Source of the DNA: Cristatella mucedo
Lineage: Eukaryota > Bryozoa > Phylactolaemata > Cristatellidae
Direction of reading: 5' to 3'
DNA: 64,000 nt
Assembly (NCBI GenBank): GCA_009760855.2
Contig: WPIO01000017.1
Span: forward strand, 1,487,501 to 1,551,500
A program made the position numbers and the translations under genes. Below, one piece after another: positions 30,590-40,945 of the stretch. The stretch's first letter is position 1. Each line of letters begins with the position of its first letter. Under the pieces are notes generated by a model. The model saw only the letters and a program-made list of their open reading frames with translations. It was not told the origin of the DNA and did not search any database.

Positions 30590-31320
30590 GTGTATCCTCT
30601 GCCTTTAGACGACGTAATCGCCAAGTGTAAGTGTAAGGCTTTCATTTCTACACAGTTGACTCCCAGTTAGTTCTATCGGTGCTCCGATCCCTCTCTGCCT
30701 TCCATCTCATCAGACTCTCGTCATGTTCGACTGGACTTTGCTCTTCTAGCAGGTGATACCGGCTTTCAACTGTCACCACGTACTTGGAATTTAGTTTTCG
30801 TTTTTGACAACTGCCTATATTTTGAAAGTTTTATTAAGAAGACTGCTTCCACTGCTAGAATCACGTTCGATCCCCTGTCCAAGATTAGGGACTGTCAACT
30901 ACGGAGGTTTGCAAAAGAATTAACTAGCTCTCTGGTTCTGTATCGGCGAGATTATTGCAATTCCATTTTGGCTAGCTACGGAAACAACTACGAGACCACT
31001 GCAGCTGGTGATGAATATGGCTGCAAGGATATTTAACAAATCACAGAGGTTTGACCATGTGTTTCCTTTGCTGACAGAGTTTCAATGACTTTCGGTTGAT
31101 AGTAATAGTAATGATACATTTGTTGTAGCGCTGTCAGAGAACCCAATCTCTTTCGAGGCACTTTATTACATTTTTGCCTACCGACTCTGGGTCTTGAGCT
31201 TAGGCTCTAAATCATCAAATCTTTCGGAAACTATGCCTTCCGTTCTTATGCACCCAAGGCCTAGAACATACCACTAACTGAGGTTAAAATCCTCTGACTT
31301 TTGAGCAGGCTTTGGGGTCA
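30590..31320 (+). pseudogene. Old LINE ORF remnant split by an inverted LINE tail
   Basis: Plus-strand pieces resemble the post-RT LINE region: a VFDNCLYFESFIKKT block (matching IFQSNLSLDDHIS), KIRDCQLRRF, LYRRDYCNSILAS (matching LDFCNSLLTG). After an inverted tail at 31095-31175 come KSFGNYAFRSYAPKA.N. Much older than the other copies and possibly from a related subfamily. Confidence 0.68.
31095..31175 (-). mobile_element. Inverted LINE 3' tail inside an older LINE copy
   Basis: ATAGTAATAGTAATGATACA followed by TGTAGCGCTGTCAGAGAACC and CTTTCGAGGCACTTTA is the LINE tail in reverse. It separates two blocks of a plus-strand LINE remnant. Confidence 0.7.
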
Positions 31321-31573
31321 GCGCATTATTTAAATTACCTATTTATATCCCCAGAGATTATCTCTCGGCGGAACAGACAAAAATCAATAGACTAACCGTG
31401 GGCAGTCAGCCTCCGATATTAGCAGCAGATATTCGCGTACATGCATGGTCTTTAAATTTTCACTTTGAATATCATGTGGCCGCGATTTTTTGCAGGCGAA
31501 CGATATTCAATGTCATGCTAATAATACAATAGTTATCGCAAAGAGTACGATGCGAACGTGACGGTGGCGACTT

Positions 31574-31737
31574 AAATAAATAAATAATAAATCCTAGCTG
31601 ATTAAACAGCCTCTTTTTGTATAGCGCGATTGCTTGCAGTGGCGATAAAGAATCGCCCACCGCAGGATTAGAACCCACGACCTCGGTCCCGAGGTCGTGA
31701 AAGCAACCGCCTTACCTAGTGGGCCATCACGGCTCAC
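31574..31737 (-). mobile_element. SINE family A copy (A6), full length with small deletion
   Basis: Minus strand: GTGAGCCGTGATGGCCCACT, GGTAAGGCGGTTGCTTTCAC, the CCTCGGGACCGAGG stem, GGGTTCTAATCCTGCGG (B box changed at one base) and the end AGAGGCTGTTTAATCAGCTA, followed by a TTTATTATTTATTTATTT tract. A short deletion removes part of the GTAAAGGCTCTTCTG body. Confidence 0.9.
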
Positions 31738-32168
31738 AAAGTTAACGCCCAACGTTGGACTTTAGATGCGGAACCATTCAGGCACTCAAGGGCTCAGTGT
31801 CGAAATTACTCAGGTTAATACATCGGAACAAATGAACTGCCAATCGCTATTATTGCCAGTCTACTCCCCCCTTCGTTAGGGTTAATGGTTTAAAGTACTA
31901 AGTGCTTCCATAGTAATAGTTTATTTACTGCATGACTTTACGGGTTTTTATATGGATGGCAGTACACATTCGGCACTGTTGCAGTATTCCTCTTCGCGAA
32001 GCTGAATTGTTAATAGTCATGAACGCCTTACTAATTATTAGGGGTTTCTAGTATGCTCGTCCCAACCCCCCTGCCCCTGTGTGGCTTGGTGGGCTGCACC
32101 GGCTGTCATCAGCTGTTTGATGGCAGACTCGAAGACTCAAAGTCGTATTTTGCACTGAAAAGCCATAC
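31738..32168. other. Unassigned stretch
   Basis: No recognised feature; leads into an (AC)n microsatellite. Confidence 0.4.
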
Positions 32169-32183
32169 AGACACACACGCACG

Positions 32184-32236
<53 letters not shown>
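32169..32236. repeat. (AC)n microsatellite with ACGC variants
   Basis: About 68 bp; the left part has ACGC/GCGC interruptions, the right part is pure AC. Purine-pyrimidine alternation could adopt Z-DNA. Confidence 0.95.
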
Positions 32237-32394
32237 GTATTTCCGAAGCCTGCTGCATTTACTACCGAATATGTATGTGTAGATCGTGGCCACTGGCTGC
32301 TCAGACATGCTTCGACATCAGCTGCGATGCTACCTTGCCTTTATTTTACATGCACGTGCTACGGTACACGGAGGCCAGGAGAAAATAGAGCTCG

Positions 32395-32510
32395 GCAGCA
32401 GCCGACGGCTAGATCGTTTCGTTCCTTTGCAGCAAATGTAAAGCGCCTAGAAAGAGATTGAGTTATCTGAGGGCGCTTTATCAACTGTATTATTATTATT
32501 ATATTATTTT
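32395..32510 (+). mobile_element. LINE 3' tail, 5'-truncated
   Basis: CTTTGCAGCAAATGTAAAGC, CTAGAAAGAGATTGAGTT and GGGCGCTTTATCAACTG with (ATT)n: a well-kept tail hairpin. A weaker second tail-like segment follows at 32530-32620. Confidence 0.85.
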
Positions 32511-32620
32511 TGTATCTAATGTTCCTTTAGTACATTTCAATTACAGCGTATGTAAAGTGCGTAGAAAGCAATGAAGTTGCCTAAGGGGCGGTGTACACAA
32601 GTGTTCTTACTATCATCATT

Positions 32621-33479
32621 ATTCCCTTCCCTTTGTTGTTCTATTCCTGATATGAACGACGTGGCTTCCTCATATTTGGTTGGTACAATGCCGAAGGAGC
32701 TCGAAGGCGGCGCGTTACATTGTTACGTCAGTAGTGCATGCACTTATTGCCACATCAGGATGTACTGCCGCATATCTGAGGCTCTCGTTGGGCGGGACAG
32801 CTCGAGCCGGCTGCTTGGACGGCTCGAGCTGCTTAAGGGCTGAGCGCCGCTATCGGCAACGTCGGCCTCGTCCTTTAACCGGACAGTTTCGACAGGAGCT
32901 CGACATGCCTAGCGCTGTTTCATGGCTTTTAATGCTGGGGGTCAGATGGTTAGGCAGTTAAGTGGGAGCTACCTGAGACGTGGGTCGATGTAGTCTGACC
33001 CTGACTGTGCGATCCGCCAAAGATGCTGAACACTGGCCCTATCACCCACTTGTTCAGGAATGGCGAAGTTCGGACTCGTGCATCTAGCCTTGAATAATCA
33101 TGTCCGGTCGGTCACAGGCTACACACGTTATACCGCGTTCGGGGAGAGGAGAGGGAGGCTGCCTAGCATATGGGATACCGGCTTTGAAGTCGTAAGAAGA
33201 CGTGGTGGCCTAACTAGTACGAACCCCTTTACCACGGCCACCTAGCTGTTCTAGCTCAGTTCGAAGAGGGCCCATTTGACACTGGCCAGGCCCCACCTTG
33301 CAACCCGACTGGATGTGTGGGGCGTCGTGCTGCCGGATAAGCTCCTTCAATCTTCCAACGATTGACGCCATCTGGCAACGTCGATGTTGTGTTCCGCTTT
33401 GACTTAATCCTGGCTATGCCTCTGTATTTGCCGTGTGCCTTTAAAATGCATCCATGTCAGTACATATCACTAACCCTTG
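32621..33479. other. Unassigned stretch
   Basis: No recognised repeat or domain; small frames on both strands look random. Confidence 0.4.
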
Positions 33480-33575
33480 ATAATTGTTTTTCCGGCAAGT
33501 TTTAAAGCACCTGGTTAGAGGTTTAGTTGTCTTAAAGGGACATGCAAACGACTTATCATTATTATTATCAGTAAC
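33480..33575 (+). mobile_element. Diverged LINE 3' tail
   Basis: TTTTAAAGCACCTGGTTAGA, GTTGTCTTAAAGGGACATGC and an ATT tract; the hairpin is degraded. Confidence 0.5.
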
Positions 33576-33774
33576 ACACGAGGCACTCACATTTGTTTCT
33601 GTGCTAGGCAACGGCTGGACGATGGAAAATAAACAGCGCGAGGTACAAGACGAAACCAATAGCTCAAAGGAGACATACCGCTCGGAAGACGCACGCTGCC
33701 TGCAAAGGGGACCACGGAGAGCAACTATTCCTTGGGCCTGATGTCGAACTCAAAGCATTTGCATGGTGCATGGG

Positions 33775-33865
33775 AGTAATAATAATAATAATAGTAATAA
33801 CAATACGTTGTTTGTCTAGCCCCCTAAGAGAAACTAAGTATCTATAGAAACTAAGTCTCTTTCAC
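33775..33865 (-). mobile_element. Inverted, diverged LINE 3' tail
   Basis: (AAT)n then TGTCTAGCCCCCTAAGAGAA and ACTAAGTCTCTTTCACC: an inverted tail, placed just before a plus-strand LINE fragment. Confidence 0.6.
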
Positions 33866-34509
33866 CTACATAGCATTGCCAACGTTCGGGCTTGCTAAGA
33901 CAGGGATACTCCTCCTAAATTGGGCCATGCATTTGTGACTTCCCGTCTCGGCTTTTCTAACTCACTGCTTGGTGGTCTCCCGACCTGAGCAATCAGGCGT
34001 TTAAAGTTGGTGCACAATTCTGCAGCTAGGCTTCTCCGTCGTGAGCGTCGCCGTTGCCACATCACGCCACTTCTCGCCGACCTGCACTGGCTCCCAATCA
34101 AGCAGTGCATCGATTTCAAGGTTCTGTCACTTTTAGGTCCCTTCATTCTCTGGCTCTAGCCTACCAATCAGAACTACTCCCCCACCAGGCAAAGAATCCT
34201 TAAACATGCTGTTTCAACTCGAATCGTTTAGCCAAAACTCGTATGAGCCTTCAATCCTTTGGAGACCGTGCCTTTGGTTCTCGTGTTCCCAAACCCTGGA
34301 GCTTACTACCGACGCACGTCACAACATCTCCTGACATGACGAAATTTAAAAAGAAGCTTAAAACGAACGTGTTTACTGCAGCATTGGATGGGTCTTTGTG
34401 ATTCGTCCTGAGTATGAATGTACCTGCTTGCACTATGCCTGCTGCTTGGAGATGTTACCACCAATCATTTGGTAATGCTTCCTACACAGCATCTGTAAAG
34501 TGCCTAGAA

Positions 34510-34886
34510 AAAGTACTGGCTGATTCAACAGCCTCTTTTGTATAGCGACAGAAGACCCTTTACGGCTATAACCACTGCTTGCAGCCAGCGGCATGCTACT
34601 CACTACCTCATCTGCTCTCCTGACTCTGCTATGCTTCCCACTTTCTCTTTGTTGCGTGAGACGAAGTCTGTTGGCTACCGAATGCGTACCGAAAGCCGCT
34701 TACGCTGTGTGTGCGCCACACAAAACTCTTCTGCGTAACACCCACATGGTCTTTATGACTTTGTGGAGTTACAGACGGAGATACACACACACAATAAAGG
34801 ATCGCCCACCGCAGGAATCGAATCAACGACCTCGGGACCGAGGTCGTGAAGAGCAACCGCCTTAGCTAGTGTGCCATCGCAGCTCA
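34510..34886 (-). mobile_element. SINE family A copy (A7) containing a family C insert
   Basis: Outer parts are SINE A on the minus strand: TGAGCTGCGATGGCACACTA with GACCTCGGTCCCGAGGTCG at the right, and AGCAGTGGTTATAGCCGTAA ending GGCTGTTGAATCAGC at the left. Between them lies about 210 bp of family C. AAAG occurs on both sides of the SINE, a possible short target duplication in the LINE tail. Confidence 0.85.
34585..34795 (+). repeat. Unnamed repeat family C, copy 1 (inside a SINE A)
   Basis: Shares GCTACTCACT, TCTGCTCTCCTGACTCTGCT, ATGCTTCCCACTTTCTCTT, GGCTACCGAATG and CACCCACATGGTCTTTATGA with 46255-46452. It ends in an (AC)n run. It might belong to an alternative SINE A subfamily body rather than being a later insertion. 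Confidence 0.75.
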
Positions 34887-35002
34887 AAGAGATTGAGTTC
34901 TCTGAGGGTGCTATACAAATGTATTATTATTATCCAGGTGCTTTACAACTCCTTGCAAGAGATTCAATAACCAAGGTTTCACGGCAGTCGTGGTTACATG
35001 CT

Positions 35003-35010
35003 AAAAAACA
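35003..35010. repeat. Left 8-bp target-site duplication of the 707-bp element
   Basis: AAAAAACA here is repeated exactly at 35718-35725, immediately outside both element ends. The A-rich sequence lowers the weight of the match. Confidence 0.65.
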
Positions 35011-35717
35011 GGTGTACCGACAATTGAACTTGTGACTACTCGCCCTACGACAATTGGCATGTACCAACCGGCCCATACGACAATTTATCTATACGACAAC
35101 TGATCTTTGACAAGTGGCCCTAAGATCAGAAATAGGCAATACAAATAAAACTGGCGCAGTTCGATTTTATTTGATCAAATTAGGTTATATATATATATAT
35201 ATAAATTAGGTTATAGACTATTATAAGGATTGGATATCAGCTAGTATAAATAAATATAATTGATAATTTGTGAAGTTCATAATTTTTTAACATAAAACTA
35301 TTTATAAATCATGGAGTCACACATGCAGTACGGAATTTCAGAGCGTGGAAATGCTACTGCGATATATAGAAACTTTGAATACTGGAAAGTAATCTTTAAT
35401 GCAAGCGGCACTACGATATTTGTCACATAGTTAGTTGAGAAGCTACAGTAACATTTAGGATCGATTTTATCAAGAACGTAATGAACATTTTTTGACACTT
35501 CTAAGAGAAAAAACTGTTTTACTAATAATCCTGTTGCGTAAATATAAAATAATTCAGACTGTCGTGAATTCATTCTTAATTGCTTGTACCAATTGTGTAA
35601 ATTAAAAATTGTGCATTATTCTTATAAATTGACATATAGATCAATTGTTGTATAGGCCAGTTAGTACAGGCCAATTGTCATAGGGTCAGTAGTCGTAGGT
35701 TCAATAGTCGCCCAACC
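35011..35717. mobile_element. Non-autonomous DNA transposon, 707 bp, long terminal inverted repeats
   Basis: The ends are inverted repeats of about 85 bp. Left starts GGTGTACCGACAATTGAAC; right, reversed, starts GGTTGGGCGACTATTGAAC. Both continue with GACTACT, CCCTA, GACAATTGGC, TGTAC, GGCC, ATAC and ATCTATA in the same order. ACGACAA(T/C)T-type motifs recur four times in the left arm (about 35016, 35048, 35078 and 35093), like subterminal transposase sites. The AT-rich interior has a 91-codon anonymous minus-strand frame and no transposase. The 8-bp AAAAAACA flanks would fit hAT-like, P or Merlin types; superfamily not settled. Confidence 0.8.
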
Positions 35718-36671
35718 AAAAAACATACATGCGAAAACAAGTTTCATGTTCAGACCAGCATACTAAAGCATGAGCATAAAGCATAATCAGACATTGGGGG
35801 CCATCGTTTAGCCGGGACCTCTGGCATAATAACTATGCCAGAGGTAACATGCATTGAATCGTGCATAGCAAAGCACTCTGGAAGGAAAGCACCGGTGCAC
35901 TGGGAGATCACGGCTTAATCTCCGTCTGCTCAGACTTTCTCTCTGCTCTTTCCATTAGGAACTTTTAGAATGGTCATTTTAGGCGATTTCACTACCCATC
36001 TTGATAAAACATCCGATCTGTTGTGTTCCAACATACTTTCGCTGTCCAATTCTTTCTGCCTCAGAGCTTACATTCACGCCCCTACCCATATACTATCCTG
36101 GCCAGTCACTTGATCACTTGCCACTCGATCACATTTTCTCCGGCGATTTAGCCGGATGTAAATCCTTAATGATTTACAATTAGTTTGCCCCCTATCATTG
36201 CCCCATCTCATTATTTTCATCATTAACAAGCTTTAATACGACGTATTTCCGGTCTTTACTGTTTTTGTAACTTCTTCTTTAGATTTCCTCGGCTGCATGA
36301 CCTCGAAATAACAGAGGATTAACTATAATCGCAGGGCTCAGCAGTCTCCGTCTGCTCTTGCTCGCTCTCCGACCTCTCCTTTCCAGCTAACTTGACCCAA
36401 TCACCCCCTGTCGTTATTCCTTTCTGCACGCCTGATTTGTCTTCCCGACAAAAAAGACTACTGGTCTATATATATAAAGACCCTGTCTCAAAAGTTCTCC
36501 ACATAAAGATAAGTAGACCTGCTGCTGCACGCCATTAACAATATTACAGTTTTGTCTTCCATGACCAGTGAAGTCCCTTACCCTCTGAAAAACCTATAAC
36601 ACCACAAAACTGTATATTCTGAAACACACCTTGTTATCATTTGCACAGTGCTAAACAGAGTTGGGTTTAAC

Positions 36672-36673
<2 letters not shown>

Positions 36674-36737
<64 letters not shown>
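36674..36737. repeat. (AG)n microsatellite
   Basis: Pure (GA)32-type run inside the decayed LINE copy. Confidence 0.97.
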
Positions 36738-36739
<2 letters not shown>

Positions 36740-37349
36740 TCAGAGTGAAAATGTAAATGGCTGTCGGCTACCCAGGGAGTCCTTTGAATGTGGGCAACCT
36801 CAGGGTACGATCTTACTCAGGGTATGATTTTAGGTCCGCCCCTTTTCACTATTTATACTCTCCGCTGATGCCATCGCCAAACAAAACATCGGATTCCTTT
36901 ATTTGCCAATGGCACCTAGCTCTATCCATCCTCCGACTCTTATAGACCTTGGTTCGAAACCGACTCTCTTACTACCCTTGCAGCCAGCATCGGCGGTATT
37001 TGCTCTAATTTTCTCAAGAATAACGATGTAGATCAAGACCAACGTAATAGTCATGGGCAAGCAGAGTATCACCCTCTAATTGTTAGAAGTTAAAAGACCT
37101 CAGCCCAAGATTGGTTCATTTAGCATCACTCCAGTGACATCTGCCCGTAATCCGGTCATACTGTTCCAAAACGACTTGCCATGGGATGAGCATATTTCCT
37201 CCATTATTGAGTCGGTACATTCTTCTAAGTAGCCTAGCCAAAATCAGGGCCTGCATAGAGTACGACAGCCAAACTAGCTCATGTCTAGATTTCCGAAATT
37301 CTCTTTATAAGGCTGTCGGTCAAAGCCCTAAATCGTCTGCAACTGGTAA

Positions 37350-37415
37350 GAATAATAACAAAAATACATTTGTATAGCGCCCTCAGCGAACTTAATCTCT
37401 TTATAGGTGCTGGTG
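37350..37415 (-). mobile_element. Inverted LINE 3' tail inside an older LINE copy
   Basis: AATAATAACAAAAATACATT then GTATAGCGCCCTCAGCGAAC and TCTTTATAGGTGCTGG. LINE coding similarity resumes on the other side. Confidence 0.7.
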
Positions 37416-37577
37416 GAAAGCTCAGCTGCTCCTCTGGTTTGTCGTCGGTTTGTCATAGTTTATTAGGCGTTACTCTCCTTTTAGCCATATCATGCCACTT
37501 CTATGTGAGCTTCACCGGCTCCCTATCAAAAGTGGAAGCGATTTCAAACATCTTCCCTCTGGCCTACAGATCACTTG

Positions 37578-37683
37578 GCTCACTTGCAGCAGCCTGCACC
37601 TATCCGACCTCGTTGCTCCTCAAGTCACGTGCTCACTTGCAGCAGCCTGCACCTATCCGACCTCGGTGCTCCTCAAGTCACGT
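37578..37683. repeat. 53-bp tandem duplication within a LINE remnant
   Basis: Two head-to-tail copies (37578-37630, 37631-37683) beginning GCTCACTTGCAGCAGCCTGC and differing at a single base (CGTTGC/CGGTGC). Near-identity means it arose recently compared with the decayed host copy. Confidence 0.92.
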
Positions 37684-38059
37684 GCTCTCGTTCCATCTGC
37701 TCCTCAGCTTCTAGCCATCAGTCCGTGCCACGCCCTAAATTGAAATCATTCGGTGATCGAGCGTTTAGCTCTAGACACCAAAAGCCTAGAGCTCCTTCAG
37801 GTTACGGTCATTATCAGCAATGACCGTGCACGTCCAAGGCATCAACAGACCCGATGAGAGCAACGCTGCTGTCACAGACATGGTGACAGTTTGTCCACCA
37901 CTGACCTGTCTCTGGCTAAGGCAGCATAAACCCAGGAGATCGATCATTGGCCAGGTGGCCAGGTGACAGTAGCAGCAGAGGGAGGGGGTCACCTAAACTT
38001 CGCCGGGGATTACTGGAAAATGAACTAGGAGCATAAATATGCGTGTATGCGCTGCTCGC

Positions 38060-38112
<53 letters not shown>

Positions 38113-38114
38113 CA
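38060..38114. repeat. (GT)n microsatellite
   Basis: About 50 bp of GT flanked by CGCG words at both ends. Confidence 0.95.
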
Positions 38115-38239
38115 CGTTTCAGTTGCAGGCGGTTTTCGATTGAGAGATGTAGCAACTTCTTGCCTACTCCTTCTCACGGCAGTATTCACCTGAAGCATTG
38201 CTGATAAACCACCAACCAGGCAAGATTCCATCTTCTGAC

Positions 38240-38532
38240 GGCTAAGAGACTAATGGACAGACAGATACAGGAAGAACAGACAGAGAAAACACGGCGACAC
38301 AAGGAGACACAGAAACACCACATAGAAAGACAAGAGAGGGAGAGACAGGGAGATGATGGCAGACAGGTAGAGCAGAGAATAGAGGCCTGAGCAGAGAGAT
38401 GGAAGTACGCCGAGACCGAGATAGACGCAGAGCGGCAGAAAGAGAGAGACAGAGGCAGAGATATAGTGACAGCGAGGCACAGAAAAAGAGAGAGACAGAC
38501 AGACAGACAGAGACAGAGACAGAGACAGAGAC

Positions 38533-38570
<38 letters not shown>

Positions 38571-38725
38571 CGACAGAGAATGAAACAGGGAAAGACAGGG
38601 AAGCATATACAGAGAGAGAGGAGACAGACAAAGACAGAGGGGAGAGACAGACAGAGGGAGCGACAGAAACAGAGACCGTGACAGTGAGTGCAGAGGCAAG
38701 ACAGAGAGGTAGACAAGAGACAGTC
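38240..38725. repeat. Purine-rich compound (ACAG/AG)n tract
   Basis: Nearly 500 bp of AGAC, AGAG and ACAGAG units on the plus strand, with a pure core of (ACAGAG)n then (AG)n at 38500-38567. All long frames here on either strand are repeat artefacts. Confidence 0.93.
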
Positions 38726-39014
38726 CGACAGAGGTGGATCGTCTTTCTTAATGGCCGAGTGTATTGTAGCAACAGGCCAGTGGTGGTTTTTTGCCCCTGT
38801 GGTTGCTACAATTTATTGCCGAGCTGGGTGGCTGGTTTGAGTTACGGCTGACCACAGACATTACTCATTAGGCTTTATCGGCAGGGAAGGCTGTTGGATA
38901 TGGGAGCTCTTGGCTAACCATCAGGGAGACAGGTTTCAGCGGCCCATGAGGCCTCTCTTTGACCGTTCAGATCCTCCGATTCCTCGGCGAACATGGCAGG
39001 GGGCTCTAGACTAA
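38726..39014. other. Unassigned stretch
   Basis: No recognised feature between the purine tract and a LINE copy. Confidence 0.4.
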
Positions 39015-40745
39015 CAGAAAAGTCCCCTTCCGATCTGTCATCGTTGGTAGATAGCTACAACACGACACTAGCTGACATGCTCGACGAGTTTGCACTTCTG
39101 ACTAAGCACACTGTGCGCCCTCGCCCAGACGGCCTATTGTTTATCACAGACTTTAAACTAGCTAGGCCTACTAAGCTCAAGCTTAAAACAGCATCAGGAC
39201 TGACTATCTGTCCATCGACAGGCATACGAGGACTACTGTAGGTCGTACCAATCGATCCTAGCAAAGGTCAAGTCTAGCTTATATAAAAACATTGCTGAAT
39301 CATAGATGCACAATCCAAAAATGCTGATGTCGACGATTAACGATCTCCTCAACCGCTCCCAGGTTAGCTCCTTACCTGATGATCCCCGTGATGATCTTGC
39401 TTATCGCTTCTCTCGATTCTTTGTCCAGAAGATAGACAAGATCAGGGAGTCCATCCCTGCGATAGTACATCTCCCCTAGAAGGCTGTCCCTCGATTCCTT
39501 GCAGCACCTCGATGTCTACGTTCAAGCAGGTCAGTAGCGACCTTGTCCTGAAGTTCATATCCCAATCAAAGTAAACAGCTAGTCCTTTGGACCCTATTCC
39601 CACCTTCCCATCCTACGTTGCATTGATCTGCTGCTGCCACGCATAACTAACATAATTAATATGTCATAAGCCTCTGGTCATGTCCCAGCACCTTTCAAAA
39701 ACACACCTATTTACGACAGTATTTAGTGGGTCCCTGTGATTCGTCCTTGATGTGCTTATGCGTGCTGACACTGTGCATGCTGCCACTAACCACATTTGCA
39801 TGCTGACCCTGTGCATGTCACCCCTAACCATATTATTCATTTCGTTTGTTTTTCAAGCATGATTTTACTTACCATTCAATTGCATTTCACTTTACAGCAA
39901 ATGTAAAGCGCCAGAGAGAGATTAAGTTCTCTGAGGGCGCTTTATCAAGTGAATTATTATTAAAAAGGCTGTAGTCAAACCACTACTCAAGAAAGAAACG
40001 CTAGACCGAGAGAACTTGAGCAACTTCTGCCCAATCTCCCTTTAACCGTTCTTACCAAAGACACTGGAACGAGTCGTGGCAGACCACCCGAACTCATATG
40101 TTGAAACTTCAAATTTTGCTGGTAAGTTCCAGTCTGGCTTTAGAGCTAATCACTAGACAGAGTCAGCATTTCTTCGGGTGTACAATGACCTAGTCGGGGA
40201 TGCAGACATGGGTAGAGTATCTCTGCTTGTTTTGCTCGATCCTTCGACAGTTTTTGATGCTATCGATCACCAAGTCCTCCTTGAGCGCCTCTCATCCTGC
40301 CTGGGCATCACTGGCACTGCTCTGCAATGGTTCAGGTCCTATCTCAGTGGGAGACTCAAGAGAATTGATGTCAATGGATAAAGATCATCTGAGGTACCTC
40401 TGACATATGGGGTATCTCAGGGCTCCGTGCTAGGTCCGGTTCTTTCACGGTTTATACTCTCCCTCTTGCCAATGTGATTGCCAAGCACAATCTAGCCTTT
40501 CCCGTCTATGCAGATGAAACTCAGTTGTACCTTTGCTTTGATTCCTCCCAACCCTCGAGCACGTCGAATTCTCCCAACTCTCATGCTGCATGTATTGATG
40601 ATATCCACTCATGGATGGCAGCAAAATTTTTAAACTGGATGGTGGTATAAGCCAACTTACAAGTGACAATGGCACCCAAGTGTGATTCAGAAATTGGAAG
40701 GGTTAGCGCTCAAAATCGGCTCTGCCAGTAGATCTCCCGTTGGAT
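39015..40745 (+). pseudogene. Long LINE ORF remnant split by a younger LINE tail
   Basis: Begins at DLSSLVDSYNTTLADMLDEF (residue ~361 of the long copy) and follows it through TVRPRPDGL, SYQSILAKVK, KMLMSTINDLLNRS, DPIPT and PAPFK. It breaks at 39697-39961 and resumes with KAVVKPLLKKETLD, SLLVLLDPSTVFDAIDHQVL, LQWFRSYLSGRLK, GSVLGPVL and YADETQLY (one D changed to E), to LEGLALKIGSAS. Scattered stops and frameshifts. The 3' side is cut off at about 40745 by an inverted tail. Confidence 0.92.
39697..39961 (+). mobile_element. LINE 3' end nested inside another LINE copy
   Basis: Runs from AACACACCTATTTACGACAG (end of ORF) through GTCCCTGTGATTCGTCC, the UTR and the tail CAGAGAGAGATTAAG and GGGCGCTTTATCAAGTGAAT with (ATT)n. 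AAAA flanks both sides, and the outer ORF (PAPFK/KAVV) continues exactly across it. Confidence 0.9.
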
Positions 40746-40755
40746 CTGCACGAAG

Positions 40756-40945
40756 TCTAATAATAATACACCTGATAGAGCGTCCTCAGAGAACTCAATC
40801 TCTTTCTAGGCACTTTGCATTTGCTGCAAAGAAATCACGATCGAATGGTGAGTGCTACCATGCTTGATAAACAACATAAATAACTTGGTTAGGGGTGACA
40901 TGCACAGGGTCAGTATGCAAGTGTGGTTAGTGGCAGCATGCTGGA
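40756..40945 (-). mobile_element. Inverted LINE 3' UTR and tail
   Basis: AATAATAATACACCTGATAG, TCAATCTCTTTCTAGGCACT, then TTAGGGGTGACATGCACAGG and GGTTAGTGGCAGCATGC: tail and 3' UTR in reverse. It interrupts the plus-strand LINE remnant ending at 40745. Confidence 0.88.

Larger units (their letters stand above)
33870..34935 (+). pseudogene. LINE 3' fragment whose tail is split by a SINE A
   Basis: The coding remnant reads through CCACATCACGCCACTTCTCG, CTGCACTGGCTCCCAATCAA, GGAGACCGTGCCTTTGG and AAAAAGAAGCTTAAAACGA. The 3' UTR follows, and the tail stops at GTAAAGTGCCTAGAAA (34507). After the SINE (34510-34886) the tail resumes with AGATTGAGTTCTCTGAGGG, CTATACAAATG and (ATT)n. Confidence 0.88.
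35930..37810 (+). pseudogene. Decayed long LINE copy interrupted by (AG)n and an inverted tail
   Basis: Pieces follow the LINE order. The endonuclease is near 35970-36140 (ILGDFTTHLD matching VMGDSNVHFD; HAPTHI matching HGPTHIKGH). A degenerate middle comes next. The (AG)n at 36674-36737 falls before the RT block with GYDFRSAPFHYLYSPL (matching GSVLGPVLFTVYTLPL). NDVDQDQ-region remnants, then LPLLCELHRLPIKSGSDFK (matching ADLHWLPVKQRIDFK), run to about 37800. An inverted tail at 37350-37415 and a 53-bp tandem duplication at 37578-37683 interrupt it. Confidence 0.78.

Noticed and set aside
38186-38851. Several 150-176 codon frames on both strands
   Set aside because: Purine/pyrimidine repeat artefacts; the unit repeats in every frame.
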